Below the pieces are notes generated by a model. The model had not been told where the DNA came from and did no database searches. It saw only the letters and a program-made list of their open reading frames with translations. A stretch of 64,000 bases of DNA from Streptomyces clavuligerus. GTDB lineage: Bacteria > Actinomycetota > Actinomycetes > Streptomycetales > Streptomycetaceae. The translations under genes were made by a program, and so were the position numbers. How positions within the stretch are numbered: position 1 is the first letter of the stretch; each line of letters opens with the position of its first letter. The stretch is taken from positions 4,650,001-4,714,000 of the forward strand of contig NZ_CP027858.1 in the NCBI RefSeq assembly GCF_005519465.1. The letters are read 5' to 3'. Below are positions 9,543 through 17,783 of the stretch, in pieces.

Positions 9543-11498
9543 ATGTCTGCTGCTGAGTCTGCTGTCGGTACTGCCGCTGCTTCGGTGTTTCCTCAGCTCG
9601 AAGCGCTGCTCCCGTATGTGCAGAAGCCCATTCAGTATGTCGGCGGTGAGCTGAACTCCACCGTCAAGCCCTGGGCGGAGTGCGATGTGCGGTGGGCGCT
9701 GATGTACCCGGACGCCTACGAGGTCGGTCTGCCCAACCAGGGCGTCATGATCCTCTACGAGGTGCTCAACGAGCAGGAGGGCGTCCTCGCCGAGCGCACC
9801 TACAGCGTCTGGCCGGACCTCGAAGAGCTGATGCGCGAGCACGGCGTCCCGCAGTTCACCGTGGACTCGCACCGGCCCGTCGGCGCGTTCGACCTCTTCG
9901 GCCTCAGCTTCTCCACCGAGCTGGGCTACACCAACATGCTCACCGCGCTGGACCTCGCGGGCATCCCGCTGGAGGCCCGGAACCGCACGGTGGACCACCC
10001 GATCGTGGTCGCGGGCGGCCACGCGGCCTTCAACCCGGAGCCGATCGCGGAGTTCATCGACTGCGCCGTCATCGGCGACGGCGAGCAGGCCGTCCTCGAC
10101 ATGACCCGGATCGTCCGGGAGTGGAAGGCCGCGGGCCGCCCCGGCGGACGCGAGGAGGTGCTGTTCCGGCTCGCGCGGACCGGCAACATCTACGTTCCCG
10201 GCTTCTACGACGTGGAGTATCTGCCGGACGGCCGGATCGGCCGCGTCGTGCCCAACCGTTCCGGTGTGCCGTGGCGGGTCTCCAAGCACACCGTCATGGA
10301 CCTGGACGAGTGGCCCTACCCCAAGCAGCCGCTGGTCCCCCTCGCGGAGACCGTCCACGAGCGGATGTCCGTCGAGATCTTCCGCGGCTGCACCCGCGGC
10401 TGCCGTTTCTGCCAGGCCGGCATGATCACGCGTCCCGTGCGGGAGCGAAGCATCACCGGCATCGGCGAGATGGTGGAGAAGGGACTCAAGGCCACCGGCT
10501 TCGAGGAGGTCGGCCTGCTCTCGCTGTCCAGCGCCGACCACTCCGAGATCGGCGAGATCGCCAAGGGTCTCGCGGACCGGTACACCGAGGACAAGATCGG
10601 CCTCTCGCTGCCCTCCACCCGTGTGGACGCCTTCAACGTCGACCTCGCCAACGAGCTGACGCGCAACGGCCGCCGCTCCGGACTGACCTTCGCCCCCGAG
10701 GGCGGCTCCGAGCGGATGCGCAAGGTCATCAACAAGATGGTGTCGGAGGAGGACCTGATCCGCACCGTCGCCACCGCGTACGGCAACGGCTGGCGGCAGG
10801 TGAAGCTGTACTTCATGTGCGGTCTGCCGACCGAGACCGACGAGGATGTGCTCCAGATCGGCGACATGGCGGTCAACGTGATCGCCAAGGGCCGTGAGGT
10901 CTCCGGCTCCCAGGACATCCGCTGCACCGTCTCCATCGGCGGTTTCGTCCCCAAGCCGCACACCCCCTTCCAGTGGGCGCCGCAGCTCAGCGCCGAGGAC
11001 ACCGACGCCCGCTTGGCCAAGCTCCGGGACAAGATCCGCGGCGACAAGAAGTACGGCCGCTCCATCGGCTTCCGCTACCACGACGGCAAGCCGGGCATCG
11101 TCGAGGGCCTGCTCTCCCGGGGCGACCGCCGGATCGGCGCGGTCATCCGCGCCGTGTACGAGGACGGCGGGCGCTTCGACGGCTGGCGCGAGCACTTCTC
11201 GTACGACCGCTGGATGAACTGCGCGGACAAGACGCTCCCCGGCTTCGGGGTGGACGTCGACTGGTACACCACCCGGGAGCGCACCTACGAGGAGGTGCTC
11301 CCCTGGGACCACCTCGACTCCGGTCTGGACAAGGACTGGCTCTGGGAGGACTGGCAGGACGCCCTCGACGAGACCGAGGTCGAGGATTGCCGCTGGACGC
11401 CGTGCTTCGACTGCGGTGTCTGCCCCCAGATGGGCACCGAGATCCAGATCGGCCCGACGGGCAAGAAGCTGCTGCCGCTGTCGGTCGTCAACAAGTAG
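9543..11498 (+). CDS. B12-binding-like radical SAM protein (TIGR03960 type)
   Basis: 651 residues. An N-terminal cobalamin-binding-like region is followed by a radical SAM core with the [4Fe-4S] motif Cys-Thr-Arg-Gly-Cys-Arg-Phe-Cys (near residues 283-290) and a C-terminal Cys-rich end (CRWTPCFDCGVCPQMG) that could hold a second cluster. This is the TIGR03960 family, whose function is unknown. In many bacteria it is one polypeptide with the TIGR03936 domain; here that partner is the next gene. The start is ATG 9543; in-frame codons upstream to 9420 encode non-conserved Arg/Pro-rich sequence. A -10-like TACGCT lies at 9501-9506. Confidence 0.9.
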   Translation: MSAAESAVGTAAASVFPQLEALLPYVQKPIQYVGGELNSTVKPWAECDVRWALMYPDAYEVGLPNQGVMILYEVLNEQEGVLAERTYSVWPDLEELMREHGVPQFTVDSHRPVGAFDLFGLSFSTELGYTNMLTALDLAGIPLEARNRTVDHPIVVAGGHAAFNPEPIAEFIDCAVIGDGEQAVLDMTRIVREWKAAGRPGGREEVLFRLARTGNIYVPGFYDVEYLPDGRIGRVVPNRSGVPWRVSKHTVMDLDEWPYPKQPLVPLAETVHERMSVEIFRGCTRGCRFCQAGMITRPVRERSITGIGEMVEKGLKATGFEEVGLLSLSSADHSEIGEIAKGLADRYTEDKIGLSLPSTRVDAFNVDLANELTRNGRRSGLTFAPEGGSERMRKVINKMVSEEDLIRTVATAYGNGWRQVKLYFMCGLPTETDEDVLQIGDMAVNVIAKGREVSGSQDIRCTVSIGGFVPKPHTPFQWAPQLSAEDTDARLAKLRDKIRGDKKYGRSIGFRYHDGKPGIVEGLLSRGDRRIGAVIRAVYEDGGRFDGWREHFSYDRWMNCADKTLPGFGVDVDWYTTRERTYEEVLPWDHLDSGLDKDWLWEDWQDALDETEVEDCRWTPCFDCGVCPQMGTEIQIGPTGKKLLPLSVVNK

Positions 11499-11544
11499 CT
11501 GTCCGTCGGCGCGTACGCGCCGCGCGGCCGTACGCGTGCGGGGC

Positions 11545-11581
11545 GAGGGCCCGGCGCCGGGGAGACCCGGGCCGGGCCCTC
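11545..11581 (+). terminator. Terminator-like hairpin after the radical SAM gene
   Basis: A perfect 11-bp stem (GAGGGCCCGGC with GCCGGGCCCTC) around a GC-rich 15-nt loop, 47 nt after the stop codon. Confidence 0.65.
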
Positions 11582-11952
11582 GTGCACTCCGGGAGCCTGT
11601 TCCGGTGCGGGCGGCGACGTGCTGCCCCCGACAAACCAAACTGGTGTGCGATAAAGGCGGGGGGTGTGCTGCGCGGGTGCCGGAAGCGGCGGGCGGGGTG
11701 GCACCCGGGGGGCGGAGGGTGCGCGAGCGCCCGCGGGGGAGCGCCCCCGGGGCCCGGTGGGGCGCTCGGGGCCGGTCCCCGGGAACCCGGCGCCCCGGCG
11801 GCGCGTACTCTGGGGGTACAACGACTGCTCCCGGCGCGACGGCCGGGCCCGAGATCCCTCCCTACCGGGGGTGAGCCGGGCGGGCCCGCGCGGGGCACCC
11901 GCATTCCGAGGGCGGCGCTCCCCGCGCCGTCCCGCACCGAGGAGAAGAACCA
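11582..11952 (+). other. Non-coding interval with candidate promoter
   Basis: 371 nt without a convincing gene. A -10-like TACTCT at 11806-11811 would give an untranslated leader of about 135 nt ahead of the TIGR03936 gene. The locally AT-richer patch at 11630-11660 has no clear -35/-10 pair. No tRNA or riboswitch was recognised. Confidence 0.4.
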
Positions 11953-12750
11953 CTGGGCAAGCGACAGCCCGAAGGCCCGCCGCCCGCACCGGCGGTGCAG
12001 CGCATCCGACTGCGTTACACCAAGCGTGGCCGCCTCCGGTTCACCAGCCACCGTGACTTCCAGCGCGCCTTCGAGCGGGCGCTGAGGCGTGCCGAGGTGC
12101 CCATGGCGTACTCGGCGGGCTTCACCCCGCACCCGAAGGTGTCGTACGCCAATGCCGCACCCACCGGCACGGGCAGCGAGGCCGAGTTCCTGGAGATCGC
12201 CCTGGTCGAGCGGCGCGACCCCGCCACGCTGCGGGAACTGCTCGACGAGTCGCTGCCCGTCGGCCTCGACATCACGGACGCCGTCGAAGCGCGGACGTCC
12301 GCCTTCGCCGACCGGCTCACCGCGTCGGAGTGGGAGCTGCGGCTCGACGGTGTCCCGGAGGAGGCGGCGAAGGACGCCGTCGCGGCGTTCCTCGCCGCCG
12401 GGACCGTCGAGGTCCAGCGCAGGACCAAGAACGGAATGCGGAGCTTCGACGCGCGCGGTGCCGTGGTGGAGCTGGAGGTGGTCCGTCCACAGCCTGATAG
12501 GCCCGTGGACGGCCCCTGTGCGATACTGCGGCTGGTTGTTCGGCACGTAACACCTGCCGTACGACCCGACGACGTCCTGTCCGGTCTCCGCGCTGTGGCC
12601 GACCTGGCGCCGCCGGTCCCCGCAGCGGTGACCAGGCTGGCGCAGGGGCTCTTCGACGAGGAGTCCGGCACGGTGACCGATCCGCTCGCGCTCGACCGCG
12701 AGGCAGTTCCGGCCGCATCACCCATGGCCGCCGGTACCGCCTCCCCCTAG
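11953..12750 (+). CDS. TIGR03936 family radical-SAM-associated protein (DUF2344)
   Basis: 265 residues from a CTG start. It is the second half of the split TIGR03960/TIGR03936 system. Conserved opening: IRLRYTKRGRLRFTSHRD, followed by AGFTPHPKVSYANA. The function is unknown; co-occurrence implies it presents a substrate (probably an RNA or ribosome-related target, inference) to the radical SAM enzyme. Start choice: CTG 11953 has GAGGAGAAG at 11939-11947 with ideal spacing and gives the N-terminus GKRQPEGPPPAPAVQ; GTG 11995 is the only other in-frame candidate and has no ribosome-binding site. Confidence 0.87.
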   Translation: MGKRQPEGPPPAPAVQRIRLRYTKRGRLRFTSHRDFQRAFERALRRAEVPMAYSAGFTPHPKVSYANAAPTGTGSEAEFLEIALVERRDPATLRELLDESLPVGLDITDAVEARTSAFADRLTASEWELRLDGVPEEAAKDAVAAFLAAGTVEVQRRTKNGMRSFDARGAVVELEVVRPQPDRPVDGPCAILRLVVRHVTPAVRPDDVLSGLRAVADLAPPVPAAVTRLAQGLFDEESGTVTDPLALDREAVPAASPMAAGTASP

Positions 12751-13030
12751 CCACGGCAGGGGGTCCCCCGCGGGCGGGATGTCCGGTCCCGCCGCGCCCA
12801 CAGGCAGTCGTTGTCAGCGCGGCCCTGGTACTCGGGAGCCACCTGGGTCGGGTCGCGCACCACCACAGGAGACTTTCGCCAGGCCGTACGCAGCTCGCGT
12901 ACGGAACCGGCGAGCCAGACAGAGCAGCTCCCGTGCGGCGCCCGCGCCCCGGGCGACGTGCCGCGCCCCGCGCGGTCCGTCGGCCGGACACCGGCGCGGC
13001 GCCCGGGAGCGTGACGGGAGAACCGCCCGC

Positions 13031-16000
13031 ATGCACGAGCCCAACGAACCCGGCACCACCGGGGACGACACCAACAACACCATCGACAACAGCACCCCCA
13101 GCGACACGCTGCCGCCGCGCCGTCGGCGGCGGGCCGCGTCGCGGCCCGCGGGTCCGCCGGGCGGATCGGTGACGACCGCCGAGCCGACGGCCGCGGAGGG
13201 TGCCGCTGCCGAACCTGCCGCCGAGGCCGCTGAGGCCCCGGCCCCGCGTACGCGCCGCCGTGCGACGCGCAAGACGACGGCGCCCGCCGCCGAGGTCGTC
13301 GAGGAAGCCGCAGCCGAGGCCGTCGAGGCTCCGGCTCCGCGTGCGCGTCGTCGTGCGACGCGTGCGGTGAGTACTCCGGTCGTGGAGGCGGTCGAGGAGG
13401 GCGCTGCCGAGCCCGCCGCCGAGGCCGCTGAGGCCCCGGCTCCGCGTGCGCGTCGTCGTGCGACGCGTAAGGTGACGGCGCCCGCCGCTGAGGTGGTGGA
13501 GTCGGTCGAGACCTCTGAGGTTGTCGCCGAGCCGGTGGCCGAGCCCGCCGAGGCCCCCGCGCCCCGTGCCCGCCGCCGCGCGACCCGTGCGGTGAGCGCG
13601 CCCGTGGCGGAGGGTGCCGAGGTCGTCGAGGAAGCCGCTGCCGAGCCCGCCGCCGAGGCTGTCGAGGCTCCGGCGCCGCGTGCGCGCCGTCGTGCGACGC
13701 GTGCGGTGAGCACTCCGGTCGTGGAGACCGCGGAGTCCACTGAGGTCGTCGAGGAAGCCGCCGCCGAGGCCGCTGAGGCCCCGGCTCCGCGTACCCGTCG
13801 TCGTGCCACGCGTAAGGTGACGGCGCCCGCCGCTGAGGTGGTGGAGTCGGTCGAGACCTCTGAGGTTGTCGCCGAGCCCGCCGCCGAGCCGGTGGCCGAG
13901 GCCCCCGCGCCCCGTGCCCGCCGCCGCGCCACGCGTGCCGCGAGCGCCCCGGTGACCGCCGCCGGTACCGCCGAGTCCGCTCCGGCCGCCGAGGCCGTGG
14001 CCGAACCCGCCGCAGCCGAGCCCGAGGCCGCCGAGGCTCCGGCGCCGCGTGCGCGTCGTCGTGCGACGCGTGCCGTGAGCACTCCCGCCGTGGAGTCCGC
14101 GGAGAACGTGGAGACCGCTGAGAACGTCGGGGAAGCCGCCGCCGAGGCTGTCGAGGCCCCGGCTCCGCGTACCCGCCGTCGTGCCACCCGCAAGGCCACC
14201 GCGCCCGCCGCCGAGACCGCCGAGCCGACGGCGACCGCCACCCGCGGTGGCCGGGCCCGCCGCCGGGTCGTCTCGCCCGAGTTCACCGGGCAGCCCGTCG
14301 AGGCCGCGCCCGCCCGCCGCGGCGCGCGGCCCGCCGTCGCCGTCTTCCAGGCGCCGGTGTTCACCGAGCCGATGTTCCAGACCCCCGAGACGGCTGCCGC
14401 CGCCGCCGCTGCCGCCGCCGCGCTGGAGGCCCAGGAGGAGGCCGTCGAGCAGGAGGAGGAGCAGGAGCAGGAGCAGGTCCGGGAGGTCCCGGCCGAGCCC
14501 ACCGGCCGCCGTCGCCGCCGTCGCCGGGGCGAGAGCGCCGAGGCGCCCGCGCCCGTCGCGGAGCACCCCGTCACCGAGGAGGCCGAGGACGCCGAAGAGG
14601 CTGAGGCGGCCGAGGAGACGGACGAGACCGAAGAGGCCGTCGAGGCCGAGGTCTCCGAGGAGCAGGAGTACGAGCAGGACGAGTTCGAGGAGCGTCCCTC
14701 CCGCCGCCGTCGCCGCGGTGGCCGTCGCCGCCGCCGTGGCGAGTCCGCCGAGGACGCCGAAGGCGCCGAGGCCCACGAGGAGCCGCAGGACTCCGCGGCC
14801 GACGAGGCCGACGAGGAGCTAGAGGAGGCCGACGAGACCGACGAGGGCTCCGCCTCCGCCGGCAGCTCCAGCAGCCGTCGCCGTCGCCGCCGTCGCCGCC
14901 GCAGCGGTGACGCGCTGGGCGACGAGGCCGCCACCGCGGGCGACCCGGAGCGCACCGTCGTCAAGGTGCGCGAGCCGCGTGCCGCCCGGGCCCGCGCCGA
15001 GGAGACCACCGAGGACGGTGTGCAGTCCATCAAGGGCTCCACCCGTCTGGAGGCCAAGAAGCAGCGCCGCCGTGAGGGGCGCGAGCAGGGCCGCCGCCGG
15101 GTGCCGATCATCACCGAGGCCGAGTTCCTGGCGCGCCGTGAGGCCGTCGAGCGGGTCATGGTCGTCCGGCAGGCGGGCGAGCGCACCCAGATCGGCGTGC
15201 TGGAGGACAACGTCCTCGTCGAGCACTACGTCAACAAGGAGCAGGCCACCTCCTACGTCGGCAACGTCTACCTGGGCAAGGTGCAGAACGTCCTGCCGTC
15301 CATGGAGGCCGCGTTCGTCGACATCGGCAAGGGCCGCAACGCCGTCCTGTACGCGGGCGAGGTCAACTTCGAGGCACTCGGCATGGGCCACGGCCCGCGC
15401 CGGATCGAGGCCGCGCTCAAGTCCGGCCAGTCCGTGCTCGTCCAGGTCACCAAGGACCCCATCGGACACAAGGGCGCCCGGCTCACCAGCCAGGTCTCGC
15501 TGCCCGGCCGCTATCTGGTCTATGTGCCCGAGGGCTCCATGACCGGGATCAGCCGCAAGCTGCCCGACACCGAGCGGGCCCGGCTCAAGACCATCCTCAA
15601 GAAGATCGTCCCCGAGGACGCCGGCGTCATCGTCCGCACCGCCGCGGAGGGCGCGAGCGAGGAGGAGCTGCGCCGCGATGTGGAGCGGCTCCAGGCGCAG
15701 TGGGCCGACATCCAGCAGAAGGCGAAGAGCGGCAGCGCCCCGACCCTGCTGTACGGCGAGCCCGACATGACCGTCCGGGTCGTGCGCGACATCTTCAACG
15801 AGGACTTCTCCAAGGTCATCGTCAGCGGTGACGACGCCTGGGAGACCATCCACGGCTATGTCTCGCATGTCGCGCCGGACCTGGCGGACCGTCTGACGCG
15901 GTGGACCAGCGAGGTCGACGTCTTCGCGACGTACCGGATCGACGAGCAGCTGATGAAGGCGCTGGACCGCAAGGTCTGGCTGCCCTCGGGCGGCTCCCTG

Positions 16001-17149
16001 GTCATCGACAAGACCGAGGCCATGATCGTGGTCGATGTCAACACCGGGAAGTTCACCGGCCAGGGCGGCAACCTGGAGGAGACCGTCACCAGGAACAACC
16101 TGGAGGCGGCTGAGGAGATCGTGCGTCAGCTCCGGCTGCGCGACCTCGGCGGGATCGTCGTCGTCGACTTCATCGACATGGTCCTGGAGTCCAACCGGGA
16201 CCTGGTGATGCGGCGGCTGCTGGAATGCCTGGGCCGGGACCGGACCAAGCACCAGGTCGCCGAGGTCACCTCGCTGGGTCTGGTGCAGATGACCCGCAAG
16301 CGGGTGGGCCAGGGTCTGCTGGAGTCCTTCTCCGAGACCTGCGTCCACTGCAACGGCCGCGGTGTGATCGTGCACATGGAGCAGCCGCAGGCCGTCGGCG
16401 GCGGCGGTGGCGGCGGCAAGCGGGCCCGCAAGCGCGGGCGCGGCGGTGCCGAGCACCCGCACGAGCACGAGCAGGCCGCCGCCCCGGTCCCCGAGCCGGA
16501 GCAGGCGCCGCAGACCGTGGCGGAGGTCGCGGCCGAGGTGGCCGAGCCCGTCGCGCTGCCGGAGCCCGCGTTCGTCCCGGACGAGGAGCTGTACAGCAGC
16601 GCCGCCGAGGCGGAGGCCGCCGCGTTCCGCGGCCGTGGCCGCCGCCGGGCGACCCGCAGGGCATCGGCTCCGGCCGGTGCGCCCAGGTCCACCGGGTCGG
16701 AGGTCGTGATCGAGGCGAAGGAGACACCGTCCCCCGAGCCCGTCGCGCCCGTCGTGGAGCCCGAGGCGCCCCAGGCGCCGGAGGCCCCCGCGGACACGGA
16801 GGCCGCGCCCCCGCGGGCCCGTCGCCGGGTGACCCGTAAGGCCAGCGCCCCCGCCGGGGCTCCGGCGGGCGCCGAGGAGGCCGCGGTCGTCGTGGTCGAC
16901 ACGCCGTCCGAGCCGGTGGCCGACGAGGAGACGCCCGCTCCGGCCAAGAAGGCGGCCCGCAAGACCGCCAAGAAGGCCACGGCGAAGAAGGCCGCCACGA
17001 AGAAGACGGCGGCCAAGAAGACCGCGGCGAAGAAGACGACGGCGAAGAAGGCGGCGACGAAGACCACCGCCAAGAAGGCCACGGCGAAGAAGACCGCCGC
17101 GGCCGAGCGCCAGTCACCCGCCTCGGTCACCGCGTCCGCCGAGAGCTGA
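13031..17149 (+). CDS. rne: Ribonuclease E/G family endoribonuclease
   Basis: 1372 residues. The central catalytic region (about 690-1120) has an S1-like domain (VYLGKVQNVLPSMEAAFVDIG), the DNase I-like motif VVDVNTGKFTG, the metal-binding region VVVDFIDM, and the Zn-link CVHCNGRG. The enzyme degrades and processes RNA. Both flanks are unusual: the first roughly 650 residues are nine repeats of an EAPAPRxRRRATR unit plus acidic Glu runs, and the last 75 are Lys-Ala repeats resembling histone H1 tails. These disordered arms probably bind RNA or partners (inference). ATG 13031 follows GGGAG at 13018-13022. Upstream in-frame codons to 12779 are Arg/Pro-rich and unsupported. Confidence 0.93.
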   Translation: MHEPNEPGTTGDDTNNTIDNSTPSDTLPPRRRRRAASRPAGPPGGSVTTAEPTAAEGAAAEPAAEAAEAPAPRTRRRATRKTTAPAAEVVEEAAAEAVEAPAPRARRRATRAVSTPVVEAVEEGAAEPAAEAAEAPAPRARRRATRKVTAPAAEVVESVETSEVVAEPVAEPAEAPAPRARRRATRAVSAPVAEGAEVVEEAAAEPAAEAVEAPAPRARRRATRAVSTPVVETAESTEVVEEAAAEAAEAPAPRTRRRATRKVTAPAAEVVESVETSEVVAEPAAEPVAEAPAPRARRRATRAASAPVTAAGTAESAPAAEAVAEPAAAEPEAAEAPAPRARRRATRAVSTPAVESAENVETAENVGEAAAEAVEAPAPRTRRRATRKATAPAAETAEPTATATRGGRARRRVVSPEFTGQPVEAAPARRGARPAVAVFQAPVFTEPMFQTPETAAAAAAAAAALEAQEEAVEQEEEQEQEQVREVPAEPTGRRRRRRRGESAEAPAPVAEHPVTEEAEDAEEAEAAEETDETEEAVEAEVSEEQEYEQDEFEERPSRRRRRGGRRRRRGESAEDAEGAEAHEEPQDSAADEADEELEEADETDEGSASAGSSSSRRRRRRRRRSGDALGDEAATAGDPERTVVKVREPRAARARAEETTEDGVQSIKGSTRLEAKKQRRREGREQGRRRVPIITEAEFLARREAVERVMVVRQAGERTQIGVLEDNVLVEHYVNKEQATSYVGNVYLGKVQNVLPSMEAAFVDIGKGRNAVLYAGEVNFEALGMGHGPRRIEAALKSGQSVLVQVTKDPIGHKGARLTSQVSLPGRYLVYVPEGSMTGISRKLPDTERARLKTILKKIVPEDAGVIVRTAAEGASEEELRRDVERLQAQWADIQQKAKSGSAPTLLYGEPDMTVRVVRDIFNEDFSKVIVSGDDAWETIHGYVSHVAPDLADRLTRWTSEVDVFATYRIDEQLMKALDRKVWLPSGGSLVIDKTEAMIVVDVNTGKFTGQGGNLEETVTRNNLEAAEEIVRQLRLRDLGGIVVVDFIDMVLESNRDLVMRRLLECLGRDRTKHQVAEVTSLGLVQMTRKRVGQGLLESFSETCVHCNGRGVIVHMEQPQAVGGGGGGGKRARKRGRGGAEHPHEHEQAAAPVPEPEQAPQTVAEVAAEVAEPVALPEPAFVPDEELYSSAAEAEAAAFRGRGRRRATRRASAPAGAPRSTGSEVVIEAKETPSPEPVAPVVEPEAPQAPEAPADTEAAPPRARRRVTRKASAPAGAPAGAEEAAVVVVDTPSEPVADEETPAPAKKAARKTAKKATAKKAATKKTAAKKTAAKKTTAKKAATKTTAKKATAKKTAAAERQSPASVTASAES
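13231..14225 (+). repeat. Nine-copy coding repeat in the RNase E N-terminus
   Basis: Nine imperfect copies of a 33-43-codon unit, each built around EAPAPR[AT]RRRATR followed by [AK]xSTPVVE- or KVTAPAAEVVE-like spacers. Alternate units resemble each other (A-B-A-B pattern), suggesting recent duplication or gene conversion. Two weaker relatives recur near the C-terminus (about 16620-16680 and 16806-16860). Confidence 0.9.
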
Positions 17150-17171
17150 CCCCGGCGCCGCACCGAGCACT

Positions 17172-17203
17172 GTGCCCCCGCCCCGACCCCGGGGCGGGGG
17201 CAC
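17172..17203 (+). terminator. rne terminator
   Basis: A perfect 13-bp stem (GTGCCCCCGCCCC with GGGGCGGGGGCAC) and a 6-nt loop, 22 nt after the rne stop. Confidence 0.8.
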
Positions 17204-17214
17204 GCGTGTCCGAG

Positions 17215-17578
17215 GGCCCGGCGGCACGTTCCGCGCGGCGGCGGCAGCCGCGGCTTCACCGCCGCCGGCGCGCCCGCCGGCATCGCACGCGTGTCGCCGT
17301 GGACCAGCACCGAGTCCGGGCGCCGCTCCCGCACCACCGGGTCCAGCCCCGCGAGTGCCGCCCCGGCTGCTCCCCGTGACGGCCCGAGCCCACCCCCGGG
17401 ACGGCTCTCCGCGCCGGGATCGCCGGCCCGGAGAAGACAGACGTCCGACAGCCCGGGGTCGTCGTACCGGCCCGTGTGGACGATCACATGCCGGTGCCCG
17501 GTGGTGGCGAGGGCCGCCGCGACCGGGCACCGGCTCCACGGACCGGGGCCGGGCACCGACGACGTGGAGGCCCTTCAT
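17215..17578 (-). pseudogene. Decayed UDP-N-acetylglucosamine 2-epimerase (WecB-type) N-terminal remnant
   Basis: Reading leftward from ATG 17578 gives MKGLHVVGARP, then a shift of one frame near 17525-17540 continues as PVAAALATTGHRHVIVHTG, YDDPGLSDV, and LAGLDPVVRERRPDSVLVHGDT. This is the order and wording of the non-hydrolysing UDP-GlcNAc 2-epimerase N-terminus (R-P, HTGQHYD and GDT motifs). The remnant stops matching after about 125 residues, whereas the family is about 370, and several motif residues are changed (HTGRYDD, GDTRAMPAG). So at least one frameshift and a large C-terminal loss are present. It lies head-to-head with the glycosyltransferase at 17784. Assignment by recognition, not by search. 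Confidence 0.75.
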
Positions 17579-17783
17579 CCGGCTGCTCTCCCGGGGCCGT
17601 CCGCGCGGAGCACGGATCTACGGACAGAGGGACAGGGGGGACAACGGGGCCACATGGCGCGTGGCGAATGTGTCGGAAACCAGGTCGGAACGGGACGATG
17701 GTGCCCGGCGCACCGGCGGCCACCGAACCGCCCGCACCGGCAGGGAGCGCGACAGGCGACAGCGGCGGCGGAAGGGTGCGCGG

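Noticed and set aside
13231..14225. CRISPR-like array in rne
   Set aside because: The repeats are coding, imperfect and have no unique spacers; no cas genes are present.
12814..15210. Long open frames on the minus strand across rne
   Set aside because: They mirror the GC-biased Arg/Ala repeats of rne in antisense, give Ser/Arg-only proteins, and have no ribosome-binding site or domain.
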